Both the position numbers and the translations under genes were made by a program. Below, piece after piece: positions 48,392-58,912 of a stretch of 64,000 nucleotides of DNA; position 1 is the stretch's first letter; every line of letters begins with the position of its first letter. Source of the DNA: Raphanus sativus (lineage: Eukaryota > Streptophyta > Magnoliopsida > Brassicales > Brassicaceae). The stretch is from NCBI RefSeq assembly GCF_000801105.2, contig NC_079516.1, positions 46,604,908 to 46,668,907 on the forward strand, written 5' to 3'. The notes beneath the pieces were generated by a model, which was given only the letters and a program-made list of their open reading frames with translations, did no database searches and was not told the origin of the DNA.

Positions 48392-49451
48392 CTAGATGAT
48401 AATCCGCGCCATGCGCGGGGTGAATTTTTTAAAATATGTTGTATTGAAATATTACAATTAGAATGCATCTTGTTATCGAGATTTTTTTTACATTTGATTT
48501 GGGATGGACATTCGGATACCATTTGGTTCAGTTTAGTTTGGTTCGGTTCAGTTATATTTCGATTTTTTGTGAGTTCGATCCGGTTCAGATCTGCGGGTTC
48601 GGTTTGGATTTGGACTTAGATAACTCATTTTATTTTTTAAAAAATAAAATTCGTATATACTTTAAATTTCTCAAAATATAAAAATAAAAAAAATATTTAT
48701 AACATATAAATGTGTATAATGCAAGCTAAAATACTTAAACTTAACATAAAATTTGGTTAGCTTCAATATTCGGATAAGAAATCAATAGATATTTGAAGTA
48801 TTGGTATTTTGAATATCATTTAACTATTTTAATCATGTATTTTTAACTATTTGTAAATATTTTCAAGTATTTTGGACAACTTAATAACATTTTATATATT
48901 TTTAATATTCTTTTAGATATTAAATTCTAAAAAGAATTAATATATTTAAGTATATAAATCTGTTTTCGATATATTCGATATCTGAAATATTTTGTTTCGG
49001 ATCATGTTCTGTTCTAAAAAATATCATCTTAATAACATCTTAAATTTTTTGGTAATTTATAGACGTTTTAAAAAATTCAAAATATAACATATATGAAAAA
49101 CTATTTTTAAAATATGTTTAAGTGATTTTTTTTGATAATATTAATTAAAATAAAATGTAGAGGATACAAATTTTTTTATCAAATATTTTTGATTTGTAAT
49201 CATTAATTATCATATATACGTTAATCATATTAGGTAATTTCGTAGCTTTTATTTAAGGAACTAAACTTACGTAGCTTTTATTTAAGGAAAGAATTTAAAA
49301 CTATTAATTAATATGATAATTCATTTAATAAAAAGTATAATATATATTTATATGGACCAACATATTTTTTTAAAGATTTCTGAAAATCATCCTAGCGATG
49401 ACACGTGGCTACAAAACATGTTGTAATGTTCCAGGATTAATATATAGGGGA
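48392..49451 (-). mobile_element. Probable non-autonomous Helitron, minus orientation
   Basis: The minus-strand 3' end has hairpin CCCCGCGCATGGCGCGG, then ATTATCATCTAG and T. The 5' end is read as TCCCCTATATATTAATCC after A at 49452. The interior includes a GGTTCGGTTCAG-rich block (48520-48610) and a 22-base duplication, CGTAGCTTTTATTTAAGGAA, at 49242 and 49271. The 3' terminus is clear; the 5' end is less sure. Confidence 0.6.
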
Positions 49452-49480
49452 TAACACTAGGATTTACTTTGTTCACCAAA

Positions 49481-49666
49481 ATGACCACTTCCATCACATT
49501 TAATCTTAGCGCATATGAGCCTACCATATACCATGCGATCTTACAATTAAAACATAGAATTGAAATTCTAGATACCCTAGTTTGGAATAGAACTTACGAT
49601 TTAAGGGAGTTCAAGAAGAATGTTGCCGAGATCAAACGAACGAAGGTGAATGAAGCAGGAGGATAA
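49481..49666 (+). CDS. Unassigned small ORF (weak)
   Basis: The frame MTTSITFNLSAYEPTIYHAI, then LKHRIEILDTLVWNRTYDLR, is about 61 residues ending EAGG. It looks coding-like in composition, directly right of a Helitron end. I do not recognise it. It may be the remnant of a gene or domesticated fragment; no exon context was found. Confidence 0.25.
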   Translation: MTTSITFNLSAYEPTIYHAILQLKHRIEILDTLVWNRTYDLREFKKNVAEIKRTKVNEAGG

Positions 49667-49906
49667 GTAAAACGAATCGGGTCGGATTTTAAATCAACGA
49701 CCAACTATCCAGATAAGTTAGTTCGGTCCAATTATTTTGGGCTGTATACAATTATGTACCAAACAAAACCTGCAGCAATTCTAAACCAAAGCCCAACCAA
49801 CAGACCCAGTAACCGTATTTAGACCAGATCAAATTGCAATTTGCGGTTTCATTTATAGTTCAGACCAAGTTGCCCATTGTCAGTCTCAATACCAGATTGA
49901 TTTAAA

Positions 49907-51154
49907 GGGAAAATCACATAAAAAACCCTGAAAGTGTCACATACTCGCACTTTAAACTTTGAAGTTTTTTCACTAACACTTTTAACCTCCGAAGTGACAT
50001 TTGTGTCATAAAAAACCTCCAACCTAAAAAGATGACCTGTTTAACAGGTAAAAAGGTGATTTGTCAATTTTTTTTCAAAAAATATTTATCTAATTCATAA
50101 AATAAATAAAAATTAAAGAAAAATATAAAATTAAATATTAATTCATAAAATTAAATGAATATTCAGAAAATTAAATAAAAATTCAAAAAATTAAATAAAA
50201 TTCAGAAAATTAAATAGAAATTCAAAAAAATAAACAAAAATTCAGAAAATTTAATAAAATTTAATAAATTAAATAAAAATTCAGAAAATTAAATAAAAAT
50301 TCATAAAGTTAAATAAAAATTAATTAAAACTCAAAAATTAGTAAAAATCATAAAAATAAAATATAATTCAGAAAATTAAAAAATAATCATAAAACTAACT
50401 AAATATCAGAAGTTAAATAAAGTTTCAAATAAACAAATAACTAATATTAAATCAAAAGACATAAATTAAATAAAAGATCATAAAATTAAATAAAAATTCA
50501 TGAATTTCACAAATAACAATGTTTTTAACAACCATCAAATTGGCATTTTAATAGTGATAATAGCATAATTCTTGTATTACACTCACTTTTAAACGATTAA
50601 ATTGTCAATTTAATGGTTGTTAAAAACATTGTTACTTGTGAAATTCATGAATTTTTATTTAATTTTTGTCTTTTGGTTTAATATTAGTTATTTATTTATT
50701 TGAAACTTTATTTAACTTCTGGTATTTAGTTAGTTTTATGATTATTTTTTTTTATTTTCTGAATTTTATTTTATTTTTATGATTTTTTCATAATTTTTGA
50801 AATTCTATTTAATGTTATGAATTTTATTTAATTTCTGAATTTTTATTTAATTTTCTGAATTTTTATTTATTTATTTTTGAATTTTATTTAATTTTCTGAA
50901 TTTTATTTAATTTTTTGAATTTTTATTTAATTTTCTGAATTTTCTTTAATTTATATTTATTTTATGAATTAAATAAATATTTTTTGAAAAAAACGACACA
51001 TCGCCATTTTTACCTGTTAAACAGGTCAATTTTTTAGTTTGAAGGTTTTCTATGATACAAATGTCACTTTCGAGGTTAAAATTGTTAGTGAAAAAACTTC
51101 AGGGTTTAAAGTGTGAGTAAGTGACACTTTCAGGGTTTTTTATGCGATTTTCCT
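49907..51154. mobile_element. Foldback element with arms of about 600 bases, Mutator-like
   Basis: The 1248-base unit is a giant inverted repeat. The left arm begins GGGAAAATCACATAAAAAAC; the right arm, reverse complemented, begins AGGAAAATCGCATAAAAAAC. The arms stay aligned with few differences to the centre, where CCATCAAATTGGCATTTTAAT (50532) faces ATTAAATTGTCAATTTAATGG (50597), leaving a loop of about 44 bases. The flanks are TTGATTTAAA at 49897-49906 and 51155-51164, a 9-10 base duplication. Long terminal inverted repeats plus a 9-base duplication fit a Mutator-like foldback element. The arms are largely built of AATTCAGAAAATTAAATAAA-type units. It has no coding capacity. Confidence 0.85.
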
Positions 51155-51594
51155 TTGATTTAAATATATCAAATTTTATTTCCCTGGCCGCGCCGTGAGC
51201 TTTGACTGCCTCTGACCAGCCTAATGTAGCTTTAACGCTTGGGCCTAAACACGGGACGTGGCCGTTTCAGATAAACGTAGCTTTATTCTTTTTTTTTTTG
51301 AACAACACGTAGCTTTATTCTAGACATGAACGCCAAGTAACGCAAAGAATATATATAGACACAAACTATATACCTTGGGATAAGGTTTTCATATTTATGT
51401 ATTTCCATAAAAAACACTTAAGACACACTATATTACGAAATCGAAGAATCGACGGTATAAGTAATCCAGAATTTCAAGAACCAGATACAAAGAAGTTAAC
51501 TAGCTAATTTTGTTAACTAGCTAATTTTTGTATCTGGATTACATATAATATCATATCTAACTCTTAACTAGCTAATTTTTTTTCAAAAAAAAAA

Positions 51595-51666
51595 CAAACG
51601 TAATGTATTGACATATATCGATTGTATAAGCAAACGTAATGTATTGACATATATCGATTGTATAAG
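51595..51666 (+). repeat. Perfect 36-base tandem duplication
   Basis: A unit starting CAAACGTAATGTATTGACAT and ending GATTGTATAAG occurs twice head to tail with no mismatch. It lies just left of the TBL45 promoter region. A neighbouring motif, TTAACTAGCTAATTTT, also recurs three times at 51497-51580. Confidence 0.85.
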
Positions 51667-51874
51667 ACACTAGGGCTAAAACTCATAAATGTTGTTATTT
51701 ATGGGTAAAACAAAAAAGCGTAATTATTAGTTTATTAGATAAAAAAAATTAAACCCGACCCCATAGTTTTTTCGTCCTCTTTAAAGATGCTAGCTCGTTC
51801 AAGGCTTAAACATACGATATGGTAGCAGTTCCATGCAAAAGGAAGGACAACATATAATAACAACACTTCACTTT

Positions 51875-51880
<6 letters not shown>

Positions 51881-51937
<57 letters not shown>
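51881..51937 (+). repeat. CT microsatellite upstream of TBL45
   Basis: About 28 uninterrupted TC units end 27 bases before the TBL45 ATG, probably in its 5' UTR. CT-rich leaders are common in plants; this length suggests variation between lines. Confidence 0.85.
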
Positions 51938-51943
<6 letters not shown>

Positions 51944-52666
51944 CTTCTCTCCAAGCTTCTTTAATGTCGGCCCTTCAGTGTCTCACTTTCCTCTTCTTGT
52001 TTCTTTTCCTTCTCCAAGACGCCACGTCAGCTTCACCCCTCCCTCTCCGCCGGAGACCGGTTCACAACAACAGCACTCACAGCAACTTCGCTAAGCATCC
52101 ACGACGAAGAGTAGTTTTTCCGGTGAACAGAAGTAGCTGCGACTTGTTCGCTGGCGAGTGGGTGCGGGACGAGACGTACCCACTTTACCGGACCGAGGAA
52201 TGCGGCAAAGGAATGATAGATCCGGGATTTGATTGTCAGACTTACGGCAGACCTGACTCCGACTATCTTAAGTTCCGGTGGAAACCTTTCAATTGCGACG
52301 TCCCAAGGTTAACAAAACTCACTCACTAGTCACTAGTCACTAGCAGGCTATTTCATTAGACTAATACATTGATTTAAGTTAATGTTGTTTGTTTATTATC
52401 TTTGCTTTTGAGGAACATTGTTATCGAGTTTATCATTTCTCCTCGAGTATTTAAACACATCCAAACTTATGTTTAAAGACAAATTAATTTACTCTTAAGA
52501 TTCACATCATAAATAGTATTTGGATCATATATATCTGTGGTCCCAGAAATTATTATATATCTACGACAACCACATACAATTTCTTATGGTTATTAACACT
52601 TATATATTTAAACATTATGGGCGTTCCGGCGCTACGCGCCGGGTTTGGACATTTCATCCCTGCATT

Positions 52667-53305
52667 AGGCCTGGGCGTTCGGGTACCCATTCGGGTACGG
52701 GTCGGTTCTTTCGGGTATCGGGTTTTTCGGGTTTGGAAATTAAAACCCATTCGGGTATTATAAAATTTCGGATCGGGTTCGAGTCGGATCTTTCCGGGTT
52801 CGGGTGGGTTCGGTTCTGATGTAAAGGAACCTGAAAATAACCGAATAACCAATGTATCCGTAACGGGTTCGGATAATAGTACCCAAAATAACCATATTAC
52901 CCGATTCGGTTCGGGTATTTTGTATCCAAACTACTCAGATGTACCAAAAAATAACCAAAAATACTCATTTGACACAGTTTTGTTTAAGTACTTCTATCCA
53001 AACTACAATATTTTATCCGAAAATACACAAAATTATTGAAAATAACTAATATATTAAATTTATAATTAAAATTAAAATAATTATACATATAATTATAAAT
53101 AATATTTTGAAATCTATATTTTATTTCGGATATCTTCGGATACCCATTCGGTTTTCGGTTCGGGTCGGGTTGGATACCGGTTCTTCGGATACAACAGTTT
53201 AGGACCCAAACGGTTATTTCTGAAGAACCGAGTAGACCCGATACCCTGATTTTTCGGGTCGGTTCCGGTTCGGGTCCTCGGGTCCGGTTTTTGTGCCCAG
53301 GCCTA
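52667..53305. mobile_element. hAT-like non-autonomous element, 639 bases
   Basis: Terminal inverted repeats are AGGCCTGGGC at the left and GCCCAGGCCTA at the right. A perfect 8-base duplication, CCTGCATT, lies at 52659-52666 and 53306-53313. Subterminal regions are rich in TCGGGTACCCATTCGGG-type words. It is inserted in TBL45 intron 1. There is no coding capacity, so it needed a transposase in trans. The perfect duplication suggests a young insertion. Confidence 0.88.
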
Positions 53306-53847
53306 CCTGCATTGAGTTCAATTTGTTTATTTGTTCAATTTGTTAGTTGTTAGTCCTGTATTTTAAATAGCTCCAAGAGTTTTGTGCATGTGAAGTCTTG
53401 CTCTTGCACCCCATCCAGCCCTCTTTTAATCTCCATCAAGGTTTTATAAGATTACAGTCATAGATATTGTTGCAGATATTTTATACTGTTGCTACAGACC
53501 TCAACTTCTTAGTCGTATTTCTCTTCTTACATTTGATTATGCACGACAAAAAGGCTCACGTTATATGCAAGAGTGCATGGGCACTCACTTTACAGATACA
53601 CATGACGCTGAGTTTTCAATTAAAAATCAGAAAGAGATATAAAGTAAATTGGAAAGAAGCTTTATTAGTAAGGAAAACAACAACCACTGCAGTGAGTTTT
53701 TTTTTCAAAACGACACAGAGAGATTACATATTTCAGGTAGCATGAGCTTCACATTAATCAAAAGACCAACATCTTATTTAAGAAAAGCTAGCAAAGTTTA
53801 TATTTCTAAGATGGGAGCGAATTCACATTAGGTAAAGAGACCAACAT

Positions 53848-55457
53848 TTACCACAAAGGCTGGCACAGGTGCGAGCTCTCGAGCTGGGAAAATGCGGGAA
53901 ATGTGAAGGTCTGGTACTTTGAAGTAAAATTGAAGTCCTTTAATCTGAGTTGGAAGGTGTAGGTATTCCCAACAATCTCAGCAAGAGACAGAGGGAGCTC
54001 AGCATCAACACCTATACCCTGGAAACCGGTTAACATCATTACATATGAATCATTAAGCAAAAGTAATAGTTAAAATTAATAGATAGGGGTCGACTATAGA
54101 TGATACCACAACTTTTTGCAGTCTCAGAAGCCTTAATGTTTGTTAGCTTAGCTAACTCCAAATCAAAACCAAGGAAAGCCGCAATATCAGTGCCGTCTGA
54201 CACAGTAAATATCACCCGGTACCTGTTGTGATGGAAAAATATATTTCTCCGACATTAGTTTCTGGGAATATATGGCATTAGCTTCTATTACAGGAAAGAT
54301 ACAAATATCCAAATTACTTACTTGAGTGCAGCCACAACATTAGTTCAATTACATGAGACACGTGTGAAGGAAGATAACTCTCGGATGAGTTTCTTTGAAT
54401 ATCCGTCGCAGCCAATATAGCACCAACCATTATCTTGCTGAACTCCGGTCACCTTAGCCGTGCTTTCGAAACTCTATTATCTGTCGTGTGTAAAAGAAGT
54501 ACACAAATCAGACGAGTAAACTCTAATTATTTTAATTTAAATAGTCCAGAGTTCACCTGAGGGTCAGCAGTAATAATAAATTTGTTAAGCTCAGATATGG
54601 TAAGTGGCTCAATTTTTTGGGCATGAACCACCTTTGACGAAAGACATTTGCAAGTGTATGAGCATGGAAAGACATTCAACGAAGAGGAAATCCGAATTCA
54701 TCAGGAGAAGAGCCAAGTTGCGAGTATCTAATTAGAATAAAAGGACTTGTCAAACTCTTCTTTTCTTGCAGCTGTCTCAGTGTCAAAGTAGAGGTGCGTG
54801 CCAGAAGTGCCATTGAGATATAACCGTCCTGACGAAGCATATGTGGTTTGTTTTAGAAAATATGAGTCAAACAAACAGTTCATGACAGGATCTGTCAGAA
54901 AATGATATCTTACTCCCAACTATCTTAGGATTGATGCCAGTGACAAGCACGATTCTTGGCTCTTTCCCGTAGCTGTCAAACTTGTCATGAAACGCAACAG
55001 CCATGGATTCAAACTAACAGAAACGTTTATATCCCTGGAAAAAAACGTCGATATAGAGTCAAATGGGTTTTACCTTAGAGTCTATATATATTATAACAAA
55101 TGGAGAGTAACAATACAAATATCTTTCTAGACGCAGAGTAAGCATCACCTGTTGTGCACCCGGTAGAAAGTCGTTAATTGTGCTCCTTATTGCACTTAAC
55201 TCACCAATCACATCTGATAATTGATGTAATGAGAATACGTTAACACGTGCTTCCAGGAAAATCAAATACACAACTCGAATTCAAGAAACATACCAGGAAG
55301 TTGCTTGTTCGTGAGGTTGAAATCTGAACAGCTCAGTAGGTATTGGTCTTACGGAATCAGTTAGCTTTTCGAAAGTAGTGAGCTTTTCGAAAGTAGTGCC
55401 GGCGTTGAACCATATGGAGAGAGTCAAATCGCCAAGAAGGATGTAGGAGTTAGCCAT
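53848..55457 (-). pseudogene. Degenerate RPA70-like (replication protein A large subunit, OB-fold) gene
   Basis: Family-like pieces occur in order on the minus strand. They are MANSYILLGDL then TLSIWFNAGTTFEKL and RPIPTELFRFQPHEQ (55457-55300); SDVIGELSAIRSTIND (about 55220-55130); AVAFHDKFDSYGKEPRIVLV then TGINPKIVG (about 55010-54920); GRLYLNGTSGTHLYFDTET (about 54830); VVHAQKIEPLTISELNKFII (about 54640-54556); the zinc-ribbon part TGVQQDNGWCYIGCDGYSKK (about 54460-54360); YRVIFTVSDGTDIAAFLGF (about 54220); and GFQGIGVDAELPLSLAEIVG to the end at 53848. The lesions are an in-frame TGA after the SSFTRVSCN segment, the loss of about 80 residues inside exon 1, an 18-base duplication (TTFEKL twice) and a likely frameshift at AKSC. 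Intact relatives bind single-stranded DNA. It lies antisense inside TBL45 intron 1. Confidence 0.75.
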
Positions 55458-55917
55458 CGTCGAACTGGGTAAGCCGAACTGATTTTTTAAAAATTTCTTT
55501 GAAGCTCTGATGTCCATGGTCGAAGGAGTGATATTTATAGATACGACTTCGAACGATTATATAGAGGACTCTATGATGGCGATTCAATGCTTCGGAGTGG
55601 AAGAGGGGCATAACTGCGCATTAAGTCGGAACAGTGAAGAATCAAAGAGCCGTTTCATAGATGAAAAAGAGAGAAGACGTCGAACCTCAGAGAAGCTCAA
55701 GGTTCGCTCTGCGATGACGAATATAGGAGCGGAGAAACAAGAATAAAACCTGGGCCTGATGCGTTATTTTGGAAGCCCATAGAGCGACGAAAAACCCAAC
55801 AATGAATCGAAATCTTTTTTTCAGTTAAATGATGAATTTTGTCAAAAAGGGACAGCTGTCAAAAATCCCCCCCAAGGAGAGATTAGAAGCCAACTTTATT
55901 TATTAAGAAGATATAGT

Positions 55918-56121
55918 CAGGGCCGGCTTATTAAGTTAGTGGACCTTGTGCTCAAGTTTTTCATTTCCAAAGTCACTGTTAACATTTTTAAAATCCAAAA
56001 TCAGGACTCTAAATCTGTATACATTTGACAAAATAGGACCTTCATTCCTTAAAGAAAATTATTGAAAAATAAAAAGACCCTGTGCTAAAGTTTCTTCAGC
56101 ACATGTGCAGAGCCGGCACTG
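55918..56121. mobile_element. hAT-like MITE, CAGGGCCGGC family, copy 2
   Basis: The 204-base element has ends CAGGGCCGGCTTA and, reverse complemented, CAGTGCCGGCTCTG. It sits between perfect 8-base duplications GATATAGT (55910-55917 and 56122-56129). It is the same family as 45165-45328. It is inserted in TBL45 intron 1, 210 bases before exon 2. Confidence 0.8.
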
Positions 56122-57339
56122 GATATAGTCGAGGTTACTTAAAAATCTTATCGAAGTTTCGCCTTTACGAGTTGAGTAATAAGTACAAGTTTAGTAGATT
56201 CGTTTTTATTAACAAACCCGAATTGATTTGCTGTTGTTGGGGAGGTTTGGTGCGATTAAGATGATTAGTCATTATTAGTTGTAGGGTCGGCACAGTAACT
56301 TATTTAATTAGTTTGAATTTTTGGAAAGCAGGTTCAATGGGGTGAAGTTTCTACAGAAAATGAGAAACAAAACAGTAATGTTTGTTGGTGATTCGTTGGG
56401 TAGAAACCAATGGGAGTCGTTGATGTGTATGATCTCTTCATCAGCACCGTTCATTCGTACAAATCTTATTCATGAAGATCCTCTCTCTACCTTCAAGATC
56501 CTTGTAAGTTCCAGCACTACTTTCTACCGTCGGTTTAATCAATCTTTTTTTCTTTCTTTGAGTAGGCCGAGTTGGATAGAATAACTCGTGAAAATTGAGT
56601 CAGAAGTAGTATATTTACAAACGTCGTTGTCAAAAGGTATTAGCTGATCAACTTGACGTCGTCGGTGGAACTTTCCTGGTCCAGTAAAAGGACAAGAAAA
56701 AACTAATACCCTCGAAAGCAAACACCAGTTACTATTCTATATGCACTCTTATCTTTTATATCATCGTATTCGTTTACATTTCTTCAGTTCTGTGTATGCA
56801 TATGAAATATTTTATATTTTTCGATTACTTAAATCGAAGATATACGTACGGATTATTAGAACGAAAACTACTAACTAATGTAACAAAACATGTTCTCTTA
56901 ATTAATCTTTGTTTCAGGATATTACGCAAATCAGTTGTAGCTTTTTTAAACTATATAAACTTACCTAAAATATATATAGTAAACGTACCCAAAGTTTTTT
57001 CTTTTTTTCTTTTTTTTTTTTTACGATACTAAAGTTTTAATTGGTGATGTAAGATAATAAAACTTTGGGTCTCATTTATGTATAATCCAATCATAATGAA
57101 AACATGTTTATAGTGTCCTGAAAACACCATCAGAATTTTTCTTAAAAATAATTGAAAAGTGACGTTTAGCACAATAAATTCATATTAGCTTTTATATCCA
57201 ACCTCTGTATCTCAAATTACTAATTTCGAGTTTTGATAATACATGGATGCATCAATGGCAGGATTACAACGTTAAAGTGTCATTCTATAGAGCTCCTTAT
57301 CTTGTAGAGAGAAAAAATTCACGGAAAGACAACTCTTAA

Positions 57340-57580
57340 TATGAAATAGAGCCTCAAATTAGCTAACTAGCCAAAAAGTCTATACGTGAATAAATACGTG
57401 TTTATAAACAATTATTTCATATAGGCACACAATATATGAAATATTAACATATACGTGTCTATACGTGTTTAAAATTTTATTTTTATATAGGCACACAATA
57501 TATATATATATATAAGAATTATCTTTTTGATAATTTTATAATATTATTTTGTAATCAATTATTTAATATAGCATATAAAC
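57340..57580. other. AT-rich DNA after the TBL45 break
   Basis: This is where the rest of TBL45 should lie. The short words ATACGTGTTTATAA and TATAGGCACACAATATAT recur (57399 to 57500). No TBL sequence was found. Confidence 0.5.
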
Positions 57581-58335
57581 TTTATATCATTAAAATAAAA
57601 TTTGTTTTTATTTATATATAAATTCAGTAAGGGTATTATTTAAATTAATAAATTAGTGAATAGTTAGAAACTAATAATAAATCAATAACCTATCTAAAAG
57701 TCTAAAACCTGATAAAAATATGAAAATAAGAAAAACTAATATAACATATAAATTTAATATTAATAAAATAAAATTCGTTTTTATTTATATACAAGATTCA
57801 TCAAGGCTATTTTTAAAATTAATTAATTAGTGACTCAGCTAAAAACAAATAATAAATCAATGATAATTTAGCTTAAACTTAATAAAAACATGACAAATAA
57901 GCAAAATTAACTAAAATCATGGAGAACATGACAAGTAAGCTAAACTACTATAATAAATAAACATTATATCATTAAAATAAATTTTGTTTTTATTTATATA
58001 TAATTCAGTAAGGGTGTTATTTAAATTAATAAATTAGTGAATAGTTAGAAACTAATAATAAATCAATAACCTATCTAAAAGTCTAAAATCTGATAAAAAT
58101 ATGAAAATAAGAAAAGCTAATATAACATATAAATTTAATATTAATAAAATAAAATTCGGTTTTATTTATATATACAAGATTCATCAAGGCTATTTTTAAA
58201 ATTAATTAATTAGTGGCTCATGTAAAAACAAATAATAAATCAATGATAATTTAACTTAAACTTAATAAAAACATGACAAATAAGCAAAATTAGTTAAAAT
58301 CATGGAGAACATCATAAGTAAGCAAAATTACTTCA
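57581..58335 (+). repeat. Tandem repeat, two units of about 380 bases
   Basis: A unit starting TTATATCATTAAAATAAA at about 57583 recurs at about 57963 with the same internal blocks (TTCAGTAAGGGT; AATCAATAACCTATCTAAAA; ATTCATCAAGGCTATTTTTA; AATCATGGAGAACAT). Each unit is itself made of two diverged halves of about 190 bases sharing AAACAAATAATAAATCAAT-like words. It is non-coding. Confidence 0.8.
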
Positions 58336-58912
58336 TAAAAATAATAGTATAGATTGAGTGATAAGTGAGTAATAACTAATAAGACATTTGACATAGACCT
58401 ATTTATAAATAAGTAAAAACAATAGAAAGTTGTCGAAAAAAAAAGTAATAACAATAGAAAAGAAGGAAAATGAATGGTAATTGATAAGTGAGAAAAACAG
58501 TAAATTCAATTAAACCGGAAGGGAACCCTCCCAACTTTAGAACGGGTCGACGAGGTGGTGGATCCCCACTCTCATCCAAGGCCATCGGCAACGGAGGCTT
58601 ATGATGAGTCCTTATGATGAGGAGTAATTCTTAGCAAATATGAATGAATAGAATAATAATATAAAACATAAACAAGCTAAGAAGTTAAGGATTAAAATGA
58701 ATTGATCCTTGTTGACGTGGCATACTCACTTTGTTAGCATCGTTCCCTGCTTCTTCATTCATTTGGGTGGGAGAATAGGAGTCATCAACAAGTCTGTCGA
58801 AGAAATCTCCTCGTCGTCGGGTTTGATGAAGCCATAGCAATTTGAAAATTGAGAGATCCAAATCCCTAAAACCAAAAACCCCAAACACAAAATCTCCGCG
58901 ACGGATCTGCAA
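58336..58912. other. Intergenic stretch left of the KLCR1-like fragment
   Basis: No supportable gene. From about 58500 the base composition is less AT-rich. A minus-strand frame at 58685-58912 has no recognisable motif and is probably non-coding antisense of captured DNA. Confidence 0.4.

Larger units (their letters stand above)
51964..57339 (+). pseudogene. TBL45: Truncated TBL45 (DUF231 polysaccharide O-acetyltransferase family)
   Basis: Three exons can be joined in frame: 51964-52307, 56332-56503 and 57262-57339. They encode 197 residues, about half the family's usual length of around 400. The N-terminus has a signal-anchor (LTFLFLFLFLLQDATSA). The TBL domain follows, CDLFAGEWVRDETYPLYR and CQTYGRPDSDYLKFRWKP, then the GDS esterase motif [20 protein letters not shown]. 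Exon 3 matches the family only through SFYRAPYLV, then turns into unrelated sequence and stops. The downstream half with the catalytic DxxH motif is absent from the rest of the window. Intron 1 is about 4 kb and carries two MITE/hAT elements and an antisense RPA-like pseudogene. Family role: acetylation of cell-wall polysaccharides in the Golgi. Without DxxH it should be inactive. Confidence 0.85.
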
